DNA of 64,000 nucleotides from Saxidomus purpurata (lineage: Eukaryota; Mollusca; Bivalvia; Venerida; Veneridae): assembly GCA_022818135.1 (NCBI GenBank), contig JAFMSR010000007.1, positions 3,960,181 through 4,024,180 on the forward strand, written 5' to 3'. The position numbers and the translations under genes are program-made. This document shows positions 1 to 11,645 of this stretch, piece after piece. A model generated the notes under the pieces. It ran no database searches. It saw only the letters and a program-made list of their open reading frames with translations, and was not told the origin of the DNA. How positions within the stretch are numbered: the stretch's first letter is position 1; every line of letters starts with the position of its first letter.

Positions 1-60
1 TAACTCAAAATCCCTCCATGCTGAAGAAGAAATGCCCAGACAAACATATTCTTGACTTTG

Positions 61-345
61 AACTTTACCTCTAAGGTGACCTTGACCTTGACCTACATGT
101 AGGGACCTGGTTCTGCCATGCCCCGTCTCATGAGGTGAACTTGTGCCAAGTTTACTCCAACGAAAGTGCCGACAGCTTCTTGTTTGCCACCACCCTTGAC
201 CTTAAACCTAGGGACCTGGTTCTTGCGCATGACACTCCGTCTCATGATGGTGAACATTTGTGCCAAGTAACATCAAAATCCCTCCATGCATGAAAAAGAA
301 ATGGTCCGGACAAAATCGGACGGACGCACTGACAGCGCACATACA
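61..345 (+). repeat. Interspersed repeat, family E (gaccttgacc type), two partial units
   Basis: Two degenerate units carry the same word order as the better array at 16.7-17.5 kb: gaccttgacct, agggacctggttct, gacac.cgtctcatgatg, gtgaacatttgtgccaag, atccctccatgcatga and tccggacaaa. The block ends in the ggacggacg word that closes these repeats. An open frame of 113 codons that starts here is a by-product of the repeat. Nothing else is recognised between 346 and 775. Confidence 0.6.
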
Positions 346-775
346 CCGAACCGCCAAAAGTGACAATTATATCGAGCTCACCGCAAGCGGGCTAGACAAA
401 AACCACATGCTGCACTACCATATACTATGTTTGTTATATCAAGAGAATACTATTAAATTCCAAAGACAAAACTTTGCAAGGTATGGTGGATGCATGCCAA
501 AAATGTGTCCATCACATCTACACTTCATGGTAACTATGTTTCCAATATTTCCATACAATACCTGGAACTTGAACACTAACACCTTAACTCAGGGGGGCTA
601 ATGGAGAAACAACACGTCAAACACCGAGATTAAGTAACCGCTTAAGTTCATGAGCCATTATAAGAACAGACTGACAGAGACACAGACCTACAAAGTAGCT
701 AAATTGAACAGTAGGTTTCAGGTCTACACTACTTTATCATGACCTAAGCTTGCTTACCAAGACAGAACACACTAA

Positions 776-1660
776 TCAAGAAAATAGGGCCAAAATGGCT
801 TTAATCGCTTTGTCATGTCACTTCCTGGTGGTAGATTATAGTTAATGTTATATACAACAATAAGTTTCCACCATATACCCATTTAAAAAAATAATCCCCC
901 CCCCTTTATAATGTCAATTTTACCCGGCATATTTGAATAAACTAAATGTAGAGTAAACCTAAATGCAACAGGCCAAAGATCTAGGCCCTAGGCCTTGTGG
1001 TTTCAAGACAACATTTTCTATTTTAAAACATAGGTCCTATCGAATAAGCACCCCCGAAAGGGGTAAATTTTGACCATGGGCTTCTGATTTTAACATTTTT
1101 TGTAGAGGTCCACTACATATTGCTATATTCTAAATATCTAAGCTCTGGGCCTAGTGGTTCTAGACAAGAAGAATTTTGAAGTCTTCCATATAAAAGCCTA
1201 TGTGAAATCAAGTGATCCTGGGCAGAGTCAATTTTGAACTGGGGGTCATGATTTGAACAATCTTCATAGGGATCAACTAGGCAGTGATACATGCCAAATA
1301 TCTAAGCTCTAGGTCTTGTGGCTTTAGAGATGAAGAATTTTAAAGATTTTCCTATATAAGCCTAAATAAAATCAAGTGACCCCCAGGCAGGGTCAATTTT
1401 GACCCAGGGGTCATGTTTTTAACAATCCTACAGGCAATGCAACATGCTAAATATCTAAAGCTCTACGCCTTGCGGTTTCAGAGAAAAAGATTTTTTTGCA
1501 ACCTAGAGTTCTGTATGGAATGGAATTAATTGAAAACTAGGCAATGTATGACAGGGCGTCATAATGAACATCCTTGTCAAGTTTCATCAACAATGACTGC
1601 CAGATGATATCTTGTTTGAAAGAAATGTGAACGTTTGGCGCAGAGGAAGATGTGATCTTA
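776..1660 (+). repeat. Degenerate family A repeat element
   Basis: A decayed copy of the element at 6067-6875. It opens with a damaged version of the gggcca-atggccc hairpin and tatcgct word near 786. It then carries about three internal units with aatgctacatgccaaatatc, ctaaggctctaggccttgtgg and gggtcaattttgaccc, followed by the ttctgcatggaatgga and atcaacaatga words of the 3' part. The terminal hairpin is not preserved. Confidence 0.6.
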
Positions 1661-2715
1661 AAAAGTTTTACTATATTATTCTTTGGCATACTAAGCGACT
1701 GACTAGACATTGATTATTTCGGGCCAATTCGAACATCTTGGTTTCCGTGGAAAACTAGCCTGAACTTTAGCATGCCAAGTACTAAGCCATGGCAACTTGG
1801 AACTTGTTTACAGATATGTAGCTTTTTACAGTTTTATACCTATTTATTGCCATAGCACAGAGTTCTGCATGAATGTTATCTTGAACAAGTTTTCTATAGC
1901 TTTATATAGGAAATGCATTCCTACCAGTGTTGAATTAGAATTGAAATAAAAAATTCTGATATGTCAATTTTAGAGAAAAGGCAAATTCATTTCTTGACAA
2001 AGGATATAAAGCTACACAAGCAAGCAGCTCTCATTATTATCACTTAACTCTTTTAGGATTATTTTACGATGGATGACATTTGAAAATAGATTCATATATC
2101 ACGCTGCATTGACGCCATTTAAAAATAATTTTATAAGATTCTTCCTGATTACTATAAAAAAACTTTTTCAAGCGAGGAACACCATGACTCACTTTAGGGC
2201 TATACAGAATGTAAAGATCTCATAATGCCAAAACATAAGACTAAACATGCTAAATACATGAAAGATACATTTACACATCGAAGTAGCTATATTTGGAATC
2301 TTCTACCTTTGAACATTACACATATTAATTTCATTAAATTCCTTAAAGCATAATTTACACAAGTTTATACTGGAATATGCGATTTTAGCATCAATGAATT
2401 ATATAGAATCTTCGTATAAAAGTTTTTATGTGTATTTAATGCTCCTGGGCAGTAATTTTGCTGGAAAAACTGATCTGCCATTGTCATGGCTTCAACTAGC
2501 CCGTGATACATGCCATTTGTCTAAGAATCTAACAGTGGCCATTTAGAGCATCAAGGAGAACCTTAACCTGTTCTATCTAAGCGTAGTAAGCCCATGCATT
2601 GCCTTAGTTATGCAGTCTGCATTCTTACAACGTTTGTTGTGAGGGGCAATTGGTCATGAACAAACTGCAACAAACTGCAATTGTGGACAGGCATTACGCT
2701 TAAGAATTTTAGCAG
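1661..2715. other. AT-rich intergenic or intronic stretch, no gene seen
   Basis: About 1 kb without convincing coding sequence on either strand. A short family A scrap (tgggcagtaattttg, gtgatacatgcc, atctaag) lies around 2447-2530. The segment 2070-2380 recurs in diverged form at 3330-3640 (words ataaaaaa.ttcttcc, aaggaacac, cattaaattccttaaagca). This suggests an old local duplication. Confidence 0.4.
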
Positions 2716-3340
2716 AACTAGCTTTTTGAAAGTCAAGGCCCCTGTGACCTGGACCTACTTGACCTGATGACCTCAAAATGGATAGGGGCTCATCTACTAA
2801 TCATGACTAACATCACATTGCCAAATATGAAGACTGTTGGTTGAAAGAAATCTTAAGTTATTGAACGGACAAGCTTTTTGAAGTCAAGGCCCTGTGACCT
2901 TGACCTTTGACCTGGTGACCTAAAATTTTTGGGGTACAATCGACTAATCAGGACTGAACCTCCATGCCAAATATGAAGACTGTGGGTCAAAGGAAATATC
3001 TTGAACTTAATTGGGCGGACAAGCTTTTTGCAGTCAAGGCCCCTGTGACCTTGACCTTTGAAACTTGGTTACCTCAAAATGGATAGGGGTCATTACACTA
3101 TATCAGGACTAACCTCCATGCCAAATAGTGAAGATTTTGGATCAAAAATGGTTCTTAAGTTATTGGGCGCAGTTTTTATAGGCAATGCCCCTGTACCGTT
3201 TGACCTTAGACTGACCTAAAAATTGGATAGGGGTCTTCTACTAATCATGACTAACCCATGCCAAATATCAATTCTGTGGGACAAAGGATATTAAGTTAAC
3301 AGGCAAGACAAGTATAATTACCGACTTAACGCTTGTAGGA
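2716..3340 (+). repeat. Tandem array of about 150 bp units (family D), four copies
   Basis: The word aagctttttgaagtcaagg recurs near 2721, 2873 and 3023, with a weaker copy near 3171, giving a period of 148-152 bp. Each unit continues with cctgtgaccttgacc, tgacctcaaaatggatagg, ctactaatcaggactaac, ccatgccaaatatgaaga and gttattgggcggacaag. Units are 70-90 percent alike by eye, the last being the most diverged. Confidence 0.75.
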
Positions 3341-3559
3341 CGACTTTACGACGGAGGACAGGTTGAAAAGTTGATTCCAGTATATCACCCTGCAACTTGG
3401 TATGTCAGGGGTATAAAAAAGTTCTTCCAGACTGTATGTAAATAACGTTTTTTAAGGAACACTATACTCATCTAAAAGGTCTACAATGTAAAGATCTCAT
3501 GCCACGTATGTCTAAACATTAAAACATGAGGGCAAGATGGCCATTTACACATCAGTAGC

Positions 3560-5074
3560 TATTCAATTAACTTACCTTTGAACATTACAGAAATTTCATT
3601 AAATTCCTTAAAGCAAAATTTCTGACAAATTTTAACGGATATGCGATTGGGCTCACAATGATTACCTATAGAGTGTTGAACAAGGTTTTTCCATTTATTT
3701 AGGGCTCTGTGACCTAGTTTTTGACCCAAGATAACCCAGTCTTCGAACTTTATCTAAATAAGATTTTAGAAACAACCTGTCTGACAAATTTCCAGGATAA
3801 TTTGGCCTGAAAATGTTGCCTCTAGAGTATTAACAAGGCTTTTCCATATTTGGGCTCTGTGACCTAGTTTTTGACCCAAGTATGACCCTTTTCAAACTTG
3901 AGCTAGAAATCATCGAAACAACCTTTCTGACAAATTTCCAGGATATTTGGGCTGAAAATGTAACGTCTAGAGTGTTAACAAGGTTTTTCCACGTTTGAGC
4001 TCTGTGATCTAGTTTTTGACCCCAGATGACCCATATTGAAACTTGAGCTAGAAATCATCAAAACAACCTTTCCGACAAATTTCCAGGATATTTGGGCTGA
4101 AAACGTTACCTCTAGAGTGTTATCAAGGTTTTTCCATATTTGGGCTGTGTGACCTAGTTTTTGACCCCAGATGACCCATATTCGAACTTGAGCTAGAAAC
4201 CATCGAAACAACCTTTCTGACAAATTTCCAGGATATTTGGGCTGAAAATGTAACATCTAGAGTGTTAACAAGGTTTTTCCATATTCAGGCTGTGTGACCT
4301 AGTTTTTGACCCAAGATGACCCATATTCGAACTTGAGCTAGAAATCATCTTAACAACCTTTCTGACAAATTTCCAGGATATTTGGGCTGAAAATGTAACC
4401 TCTAGAGTGTTAACAAGGTTTTTCCATATTTGGGCTCTGTGACCTAGTTTTTGACCCCAGATGACCCATATTCGAACTCAAGCTAGAAACCATCGAAACA
4501 ACCTTTCTGACAAATTTCCAGGATATCTGTGCTGAAAATGTAACATCTAGAGTGTTAACAAGGTTTTTCCATATTCAGGCTGTGTGACCTAGTTTTTGAC
4601 CCAAGATGACCCATATTCGAACTTGAGCTAGAAATCATCTTAACAACCTTTCTGACAAATTTCCAGGATATTTGGGCTGAAAATGTAACCTCTAGAGTGT
4701 TAACAAGGTTTTTCCATATTTGGGCTGTGTGACCTAGTTTTTGACCCCAGGTGACCCATATTAAAACTTGAGCTAGAAATCAACCAAACAACCTTTCTGA
4801 CAAATTGCCAGGATATTTGGACTGAAACAGTAGCCTCTAGAGCCTTAACAAGATTTTTCTATTTTTGGGTCATGTGACCTAGTTTTTCATCAGAGATGAC
4901 CCATATTCGAACTCGTCCGAGTAATTACTGGGACAAACATCCTGACCAAGTTTCGTGACAATTGAGGCAAAAATGTGACCACTAGAGTGTTAACAAACTA
5001 GGTGTTGACGGACGACAGACATTCATTGATCCTAATAGCTCACCCTGAGCCAGCTCAGGTGAGCTAAAAAAATA
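3560..5074 (+). repeat. Family B element with nine tandem 145 bp units
   Basis: The word gacctagtttttgacc starts at 3711, 3861, 4006, 4151, 4296, 4441, 4586, 4731 and 4876. The spacing is 145 bp exactly for all but the first step. The unit also contains gacccatattcgaacttgag, aacctttctgacaaatttcc, aggatatttgggctgaaaat and agagtgttaacaaggttttt. After the last unit comes a 3' module: gttgacggacgacagac, cattgatcctaatagctcac, then an inverted repeat around agccagct ending in gagctaa. A clear 5' terminus is not visible, so this copy is truncated or fused to the older repeat before it. Confidence 0.85.
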
Positions 5075-5722
5075 CGCTACCAAATTCAAAAGTGTTGCAA
5101 ATGCTTTTGATTCCAATATAAACATAATAAGCAGTACCGTGCAATCAACATTTTTAATCGATTTCTGCAAATTCCTACCTAGATTTTACCTTATATTTTG
5201 ATTCTAGCCTTTAGTTTTATATTTATGAATAAGTATGTCAATATTTTGAAAAACTTTTTTTTTCAATGGTAACTGAGAGCGAGCAGCTTTAAAGTTAACA
5301 AAAATTTGTCAATATTCAGATTATTTAGTTATTCATGTGTGTTGAAGTGAAGTATCAATGAGTATTTGGCAAGTGTGTCTGCTATAGTTAATATTGCTTT
5401 AGAAAATGTTCATTTGTTCATTCATTCTGCATTTTTTCTTTCTCTTTTCATTCATTCATCCATGCATTTGTTGTTTAAATGTTATTTCTTTTCACTATAA
5501 TTTCTTATTCCCAAAGCATGTAATAGGTATTGTCTAATTATCGAAACAAATAACTAATCAATTACTGGTTGACTGGACCATTTTATTGATAATCCCTTAT
5601 TGGCACCTCAAAAGGTCAGAGCCATGAATGTTTATTGACACACAGAGACCTGTTGGAATACATACCAAATAACCAATCAACTTTAACAGTTTATAAAGCA
5701 TGTTTAAATGTATTTTCACCAA

Positions 5723-6015
5723 GGTCAGCCCGGTTAGCTCAATTGGCAGAGCACGAGACTTGTAATCTCAGGGTAGCGGGTTCGATTCCCGGGGTTGACC
5801 AACTAAAATTACTAACAGTCTTTCGGATGAGACTCAAACCGGGGTCCCATGTATGGGTTCTATACACCTGGCATGTATAAGAACCAGGGGTGTCTCTGGA
5901 ATTTGGAGGCTTTCTGTATCTTGCACTATCCTCTGAAACCTAAAATAACTAATCTCTTCTTGGGGCGTTGGTCATATAGGAAACCGGTACCAACAATAAA
6001 GCTCTAATATACATA
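5723..6015 (+). mobile_element. tRNA-derived SINE (family 1)
   Basis: The head, 5723-5800, is tRNA-like. Box A is ttagctcaattggcagagc, the anticodon-like loop is cttgtaa (TGT) and box B is gggttcgattccc. A body of about 210 bp follows with gatgagactcaaaccggggt, gcatgtataagaaccagg, tgtctctgg, tctgtatcttgcactatc and cctgaaacctaaaataacta. The same body follows a different tRNA-like head at 23,376. The GATGAGAC...AAGAACC segment resembles the conserved central core of several metazoan SINE superfamilies (from memory). Confidence 0.85.
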
Positions 6016-6066
6016 CATTTTCACCATATTTATTTTCTCTAATTGGTAGAAGAGATATTAAACTAA

Positions 6067-6875
6067 TGACAAGAGGGCCAAGATGGCCCTATATCGCTCA
6101 CCTTGGTACAAGTCCACTTGCCTGGTGGAAGATCACTAGATAATGTTATATACCAAATAAGTTTTCCTCTATATGCCTTTGTAAAACAAATGATCCCCCC
6201 CCTGGGCAAGATCAATTATGACCCCAGGGGCATAATTTGAACAAACTTTGAAGAGGTCTACTAGGCAATGCTACATGCCAAATATCTAAGCTGTAGGACT
6301 TGTGGTTTCAGAGCAAAGATTTTTAAAATTTTCCCTATATAAGCCTATGTAAAACTAAGTGACCCCCGGTGCGGGGTCAATTTTGACCCGGGGGTCATAA
6401 TTTGAACAATATTGGTAGAGGTCCACTAGCCAATGCTACATGCCAAATATCTAAGCTCTAGGCCTTGTGGTTTCAAAGAAGAAGATTTCTAAAGTTTTTA
6501 CTATATATTCCTATGCAAAACTAAGTGTCACCCCCGTTTTGGGGTCAATTTTGACCCGGGGGCATAATTTGAACAATCTTGGTAGAGGTCCACTAGCCAA
6601 TGCTACATGCCAAATATCTAAGCTCTAGACCTTGTGGTTTCAGAGAAGAAGATTTTTAAAGTTTTTCCTATTTGTTGCCATAGCAACCAGAGTTCTGCAT
6701 GGAATGGAATTCTTTGAACAATTTTGGTAGAGCTTCATGCAAGGAACATTCCTGCATAGTTTTATCAACATTGGCCTAGAGGTTTCAGAGGAGATGTCAT
6801 TTGAATCAAAATGTTGACGGACGACGGACAATCATCGATCAGAAAAGCTCACCCTGGCATAGCCAGGTGAGCTAA
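6067..6875 (+). mobile_element. Family A element, near-complete, Helentron/HINE-like architecture
   Basis: The left end is acaagagggccaagatggcc followed by ctatatcgctcacctt, with hairpin GGGCCA/TGGCCC and subterminal word GCTCACC. Internal units of about 165 bp repeat aatgctacatgccaaatatc at 6267, 6432 and 6599. The 3' module has ttctgcatggaatggaattc, atgttgacggacgacggac and atcatcgatcagaaaagctc, then the terminal inverted repeat ctggcatagccag, ending GGTGAGCTAA. The subterminal GCTCACC pairs with GGTGAGC at the far end. No protein is encoded. It is directly abutted at 6875/6876 by a family C element. Confidence 0.75.
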
Positions 6876-7857
6876 CAAGAGCTGTCAGTAGGACAGCGTG
6901 CTCGACTTTTTTAGTGCTTGCCAATAAACAAAACTTTGACAGTTAAGGGCACACAAAACTTTAACTAGGAATTTATAAGTACAAATCAGGAAGAGTTATC
7001 TTCTTTTGCTTACAGATAGGTCTTACGATGGTGCTTAGATGGAAGTACTCCCAACTTTCAAAGTAGTATCTCAAATGGTTAAGTTAACAAGTGGAAATTT
7101 TAACTGAGTTTCTAAGTCAAAAAGGGCCATAACTCAAATAAAATCCTTGACAGAATTACCTTCTCCTCCCCATGTTTGGGAATCATGATGGTAAACAAGT
7201 ATTCCAACTTTCAAATTAATACCAACTCTCATCAACAGTTCAGTCAAAAGTGGACTGGTACGAAAAACTTAACCAAGATTCTAAATTGATAAAAAGCCTT
7301 AATTTTTAAAACAAATCCCTCACAGAGTTACCTTCTCTTGCGTACAGATGGGGGTAATGATGTGAAATAGCATTAAAAGTTTCAAAGCAATATCTCAAAG
7401 GGTTAAGGTAATAAGTGGATTTTACCCATATTCAATGTATTTTCTAAGTCAAAAAGGGGCATAATTCTGTCAAAAACCTTGACAGAGTTATGTCCTCTTG
7501 TCTGTTGATGAAGGTCGTGATGGTAAACAAGTACGGTTAGTTTCAAAGCAATACCTCCAGTGGTTTTGAAATAAAGTGAGGTGGTACGAAAAACTTAAAC
7601 AAGCTCAATACACTTTCTAAGTCCAAAAAGGGCCATAATTCTGTCAAAAACCTTGACAGAGTTATGTACTCTTGTCTGTAGATGGAGGTTATGATGGTAA
7701 ACAAGTATGGTAAGTTTCAAAGCCATACCTCTAATACTTTTGAAATAAAGTGGGGTGGTACGAAAAACTTAACCAAGGTGTGACGCCAACGCCGACGCCG
7801 GGGCGACGCCGGGGCAAGTAGGATAGCTCCCCTTTTCATAGAAAAGTCGAGCTAAAA
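6876..7857 (+). mobile_element. Family C element, copy 1
   Basis: It starts caagagctgtcagtaggaca with the hairpin GCTGTC-agtag-GACAGC and the subterminal word GCTCGACTT. Internal units of 110-150 bp repeat aaaaagggccataattctgt, aaaaccttgacagagttat, gatggtaaacaagta and ggtacgaaaaacttaacc. The 3' end has a short array of gacgccggggc units, then gatagctccccttttcatag and AAGTCGAGCTAA. The subterminal GCTCGACTT is the exact reverse complement of AAGTCGAGC at the 3' end. Non-coding. Confidence 0.75.
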
Positions 7858-8132
7858 ATGCATAAATTTAGTAGAATTTTGCGATAATAAAGCAAATTTC
7901 CTTCAATAGATACATTAATCAAGGCTAACATGTATCATGATGTTATTTCTTATCAATTTTACTTGAAATGTATCTTTTAAATTAAGTAGAGTTATGCTAT
8001 TTTAATATATTTACAGGTATATATGATTGTAATTATGTTTTAATGGCATGTTGATGCATGTTTTATACGAAATAAATCTATTTAAATCTATTTATAAATC
8101 TATCTAGAGCTCTAACCATTGGATGCAATAAA

Positions 8133-9287
8133 AACAAGAGCTGTCAGTAGGACAGCATGCTCGACTTTTTTAGTGCTTGCCAATAAAACAAAACTTTGAC
8201 AGTTAAGGGCACACAAGACTTTAACCAGGAATTTCTAAGTACAAATCAAGAAAATTTTTCACAGAGTTATCTTCTTTTGCTTACAGATAGGTCTTACGAT
8301 GGTACATAAGTGCTCCAACTTTCAAAGTAATATCTCAAATGGTTAAGTTAACAAGTGGACAAGAATGAAAATTTTAACTGAGTTTCTAAGTAAAAAGGGC
8401 CATAAATTGTCAAAATAAAATCCTTGACAGAATTACCTTCTCCTCCCCATGTTTGGGAATCATGATGGTAAACAAGTATTCCAACTTTCAAATTAATATC
8501 TCAAACAGTTCAGTCAAAGATGTTGACTGGTACGAAAAACTTAACCAAGATTCTAAGTTTCGAGTCAATAGGCCTTTGAAGTTTTCAAAACATTTGCCCT
8601 TATAAAATCTTTTATCTTCTTACAGATGGGGGTAATCTGTAAAAATAAACTTATGGGATTGTTCCTCGAAAGTAATTATCTCAATAGGTTTCAAGACAAT
8701 ACCTATAGAATTTGACTTTATAAACTAATGTCAAATTTTCTAAGTCAAAAAGGGGCATAAATCTGTCAAAAACCTTGACAGAGTTATGGGGCTTGTTTCT
8801 TGGCGAAGATGTTGATGGTAGACACATACTTTGAGTTTCAAGGCAATACCTTCGATGGTTTCAAGATATTTGAATTTATAAAAAACTTTAACCAAAAATT
8901 TAAGTGAAAAGGGAAAATCTGTCAAACAAAACGGATGGGGTTGTTCTCAGGTGAAGATGTTGATGGTAGACACATACTTTGAGTTTCAAGCTCAATACCT
9001 TCGATAGTATTCAAGATATTTGAATTTATAAAAAACTTTAACCAAACTTTCTAAGTCAAAAAGGGCCATAAATCTGTCAAAAACCTTGACAGAGTTATGG
9101 TACTCTTGTTTCCTGTAGATGAAGGTGTTGATGGTAAACAAGTATAGTTTGAGTTTCAAAGCCAATTACCTTTGATACTATTCAAGATAACTTGACTGTA
9201 TGAAAAACTTAACCAAGGTGTGACGCCAACGCCGACGCCGGGGCGAGTAGGATAGCTCCCCTTTTCATAGAAAAGTCGAGCTAAAAA
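8133..9287 (+). mobile_element. Family C element, copy 2
   Basis: It has the same termini as the copy at 6876-7857: acaagagctgtcagtaggac at the left, and gtgacgccaacgccgacgcc, gatagctccccttttcatag and aaaagtcgagctaaaa at the right. Its internal units are more numerous and partly rearranged. The GC-rich gacgcc run before the 3' end is shorter than in copy 1. Sequence between the two copies (7858-8132) is AT-rich and unannotated. Confidence 0.75.
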
Positions 9288-9289
9288 TG

Positions 9290-9724
9290 TCAAAACTACA
9301 CTGACCAAATGAAGTTTGGATGTAACACGTGTAATCAGTTAATCTGACAAATAAACCAACTTTCCATACCCTAGCTTTTATTTGCCATGTGCTTTTACTG
9401 AAGAAAAGTGCTTTTACTATCACATATTCGAAGACTGTAATGTACACTTCTTTAATATATAGCCTCTATTATGGAGTGAACAATGTAGTATAGACATGTA
9501 CCTACATTCCACAAACAACAAATTTGAAAAAAATAAAGACATTATGAGATATAATAAGGTGCCAGAAAATGTCTTAAAACATTCATACCTTAGTGCTTAC
9601 TGTAATTTATTTTGTTCTTTCCAACACACCAAATTAGATTAACTCAGTGCCAGTTCTACCTACAGAGAGCTAAAAATTAACTAACAAATCTTTTTTCACC
9701 AAAAGTTAGGGTAATTTTACATAC
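9290..9724. other. AT-rich stretch, presumably intron of the minus-strand gene
   Basis: No repeat family or convincing open frame is seen. Its position downstream of the exon at 9725-9877 makes an intron the simplest reading. Confidence 0.3.
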
Positions 9725-9877
9725 ATGTACTGGTGTTTTTCTTCCAATTTCTTCATCTCCCATGATAAATACAGGTCTATTGTCATCACGCCTGTCTGAC
9801 CAGCCACCTTCACTGCCATCTTCTCTCTCTATCTCTCCCTGAGTTGATGACATATCGGCCGAACCCTCAGAGCTTGT
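9725..9877 (-). CDS. Internal exon of an unidentified minus-strand gene
   Basis: A 153 bp stretch of exactly 51 codons, open on the minus strand. It is bounded upstream by tctatttttag (acceptor) and downstream by GTATGTAAA (donor). It starts and ends in phase 0. The translation begins TSSEGSADMSSTQGEIERED and ends GDEEIGRKTPVH. It is rich in Ser, Glu, Asp and Gly with a GGWSDRRDDNRP core, which reads as a disordered acidic N-terminal region. It joins in frame to the exon at 11,646-11,776. I do not recognise the family. The next exon toward lower coordinates is not visible and may lie outside the window. GC content and codon look contrast with the AT-rich surroundings. Confidence 0.55.
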
Positions 9878-10419
9878 CTAAAAATAGAAAATCTACGATA
9901 TCGACAAAAACTTAAATCCATTGAAATATTTCCACTTGTATCTGCAATAACAAGACAGGGATGAAAAAAAACAAGGTTTAAGATTTTTCACTTTTTTAGC
10001 TGGTATGAAATATGAATATAACTTCTGTGGAAAAAAATCCTAACCTCTTTGGTAACCATGGCTATGACCTAGATCTTAAGAAACTGAATATCATAAATTA
10101 CATTTTGTTGAAATTTTTAGTACTGTTGGTAAGAAGTAGTTGACCAGTTCGAAGGTTAAATAGACATTCTGAAGTATTTTATTTGGTTGAAGCTGAATTT
10201 AGTCCTAATTCCATGGTTTTTTGTTACAAGGTTTTAATTCAAATACATTGTAGTCTATGGCAATTTGTATCAAGGCTTCCCCCCTTCCCTTCTTTAACAG
10301 GGGCCCAGCCATTAAATTTACAGGCGTCTTCCCCTCAGACAATTTCTTTGAAATCATGAATTTTCCCCCTAAATAGAAGGCCTTGGCCCCTTCCCCTTCT
10401 TGTAAAAAAAGCCCTGTGT

Positions 10420-11370
10420 ATATATTATACAATTATAGACTAATTTTGAAGTCAATATATAGTTTTGCCGACCTGTTAAAAGTGATATTGACCAAGGACG
10501 AAGTCCATGGTCGATATCATTCTTTTACAGGTCTGCAAAACTATATATTGACCAAAACATTAGTCTAAAATTATAATATTGTATGCCTCATAAAAAGTAG
10601 TGAAAATTACACAAAAATATTACAGAAATGATGTCTTGAAATGAGTGCAGGTCTGCACATCATTTTCCTTTTGCAGACCCGGCATTTGAGCATTATCAGC
10701 CAATAAGGATTTAGTATGTGTGATAGGTATACGATATATACCAATAGAGACCTGTCTAAAACTGCTTACATTTAGAGGGAAAATCAGTTTCTAATCTAGG
10801 CACAAAATACAAATAGGATTACACCAATTTACATGATTATGTGCTCTTTGGTCACAAGCAGATAGCAAAGATGTGTGGAGTTTCATGCTATTTATTAAGT
10901 GATTTAATAACACCAGACTTCAATCATGTCAGGTGCACTTTTAATTTGATATAGAAAACTAGTGGTCTATTTACTCTATTATACTATATGCATATAGGAA
11001 TTAGGAAATTTATTTTACTTTTGAGTGATATACCAAACTATATCGTATACCAGTCATAAATACTTAATCCTGATTGGCCGATAGCGCTCACGTGCCAGGT
11101 CCGCAAAAGTATGTGTAGACCTGGAAAAAGATGTGTAGACCTGCACGGATTTCAAGACGTCATTTCTGTTATATTTTCGCATAATTTTCACTACTTTTAA
11201 TGAGGTATACGATATAATAATTGTAGACTAATGTTTCGGTCAGTATATAGTTTTTTGGACCTGTGAAAAATGATATTGACCTCGGACTTCGTCCTCGGTC
11301 AATATCACTTTTAACAGGTCCTCAAAACTATATATAGACCTCAACATTAGTCTATAATTGTATAATATAT
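10420..11370. mobile_element. Foldback-type DNA element with nested palindromic arms
   Basis: The two ends are inverted copies. The left starts atatattatacaattatag and the right ends ctataattgtataatatat. Each arm is itself a palindrome of about 140 bp: actaat, gtcaatatatagtttt, gacctgttaaaagtgatatt, a short accaaggacgaagtccatgg-type centre, then the mirror image. The inverted homology continues inward through aaatgatgtcttgaaat and gtgcaggtctgcac to near 10,665 and 11,130. The core, 10,690-11,120, is AT-rich and non-coding. It sits inside the intron of the minus-strand gene. Confidence 0.75.
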
Positions 11371-11394
11371 CACTACTGTATAAGTACTATTTTT

Positions 11395-11520
11395 GGCAGG
11401 GGTTTTATTTTGGCTATATTGGCGGTCACTCTTAGTAGCGCCAAGTCTAAACACCACCATTTTAAATCACCGCCGTTTTTAAACACCGCCAATATGCAGT
11501 CAAAGGGAAGCAATTTGGAT
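11395..11520. repeat. Short inverted-repeat element (ttggcggt ... accgccaa)
   Basis: The words ctatattggcggtcactctt and aaacaccgccaatatgcag face each other across about 60 bp, with caccaccatt and caccgccg inside. This looks like a small MITE or palindromic scrap. Evidence is limited to the local symmetry. Confidence 0.35.
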
Positions 11521-11645
11521 TTCAGAATAGTGGTAAGCTAATCATGAAGGTCCTGAGTAATTGATTACGTAGCATCTGAACAACACAACAAGTATACTAT
11601 AAGTTTAAGTTATCTGCCTTACATATAAAACTGTAAAATGCTTAC

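Noticed and set aside
3975..4256. 93-codon minus-strand frame in the 145 bp array
   Set aside because: Internal repeat translation; the same peptide words recur at 56.7-56.9 kb in the nested copy.
5723..5800. Possible functional tRNA-Thr (TGT)
   Set aside because: With the 7 bp acceptor stem that pairs, the gap to the D-stem is four bases too long. With normal D-arm spacing the acceptor does not pair. A SINE body follows directly.
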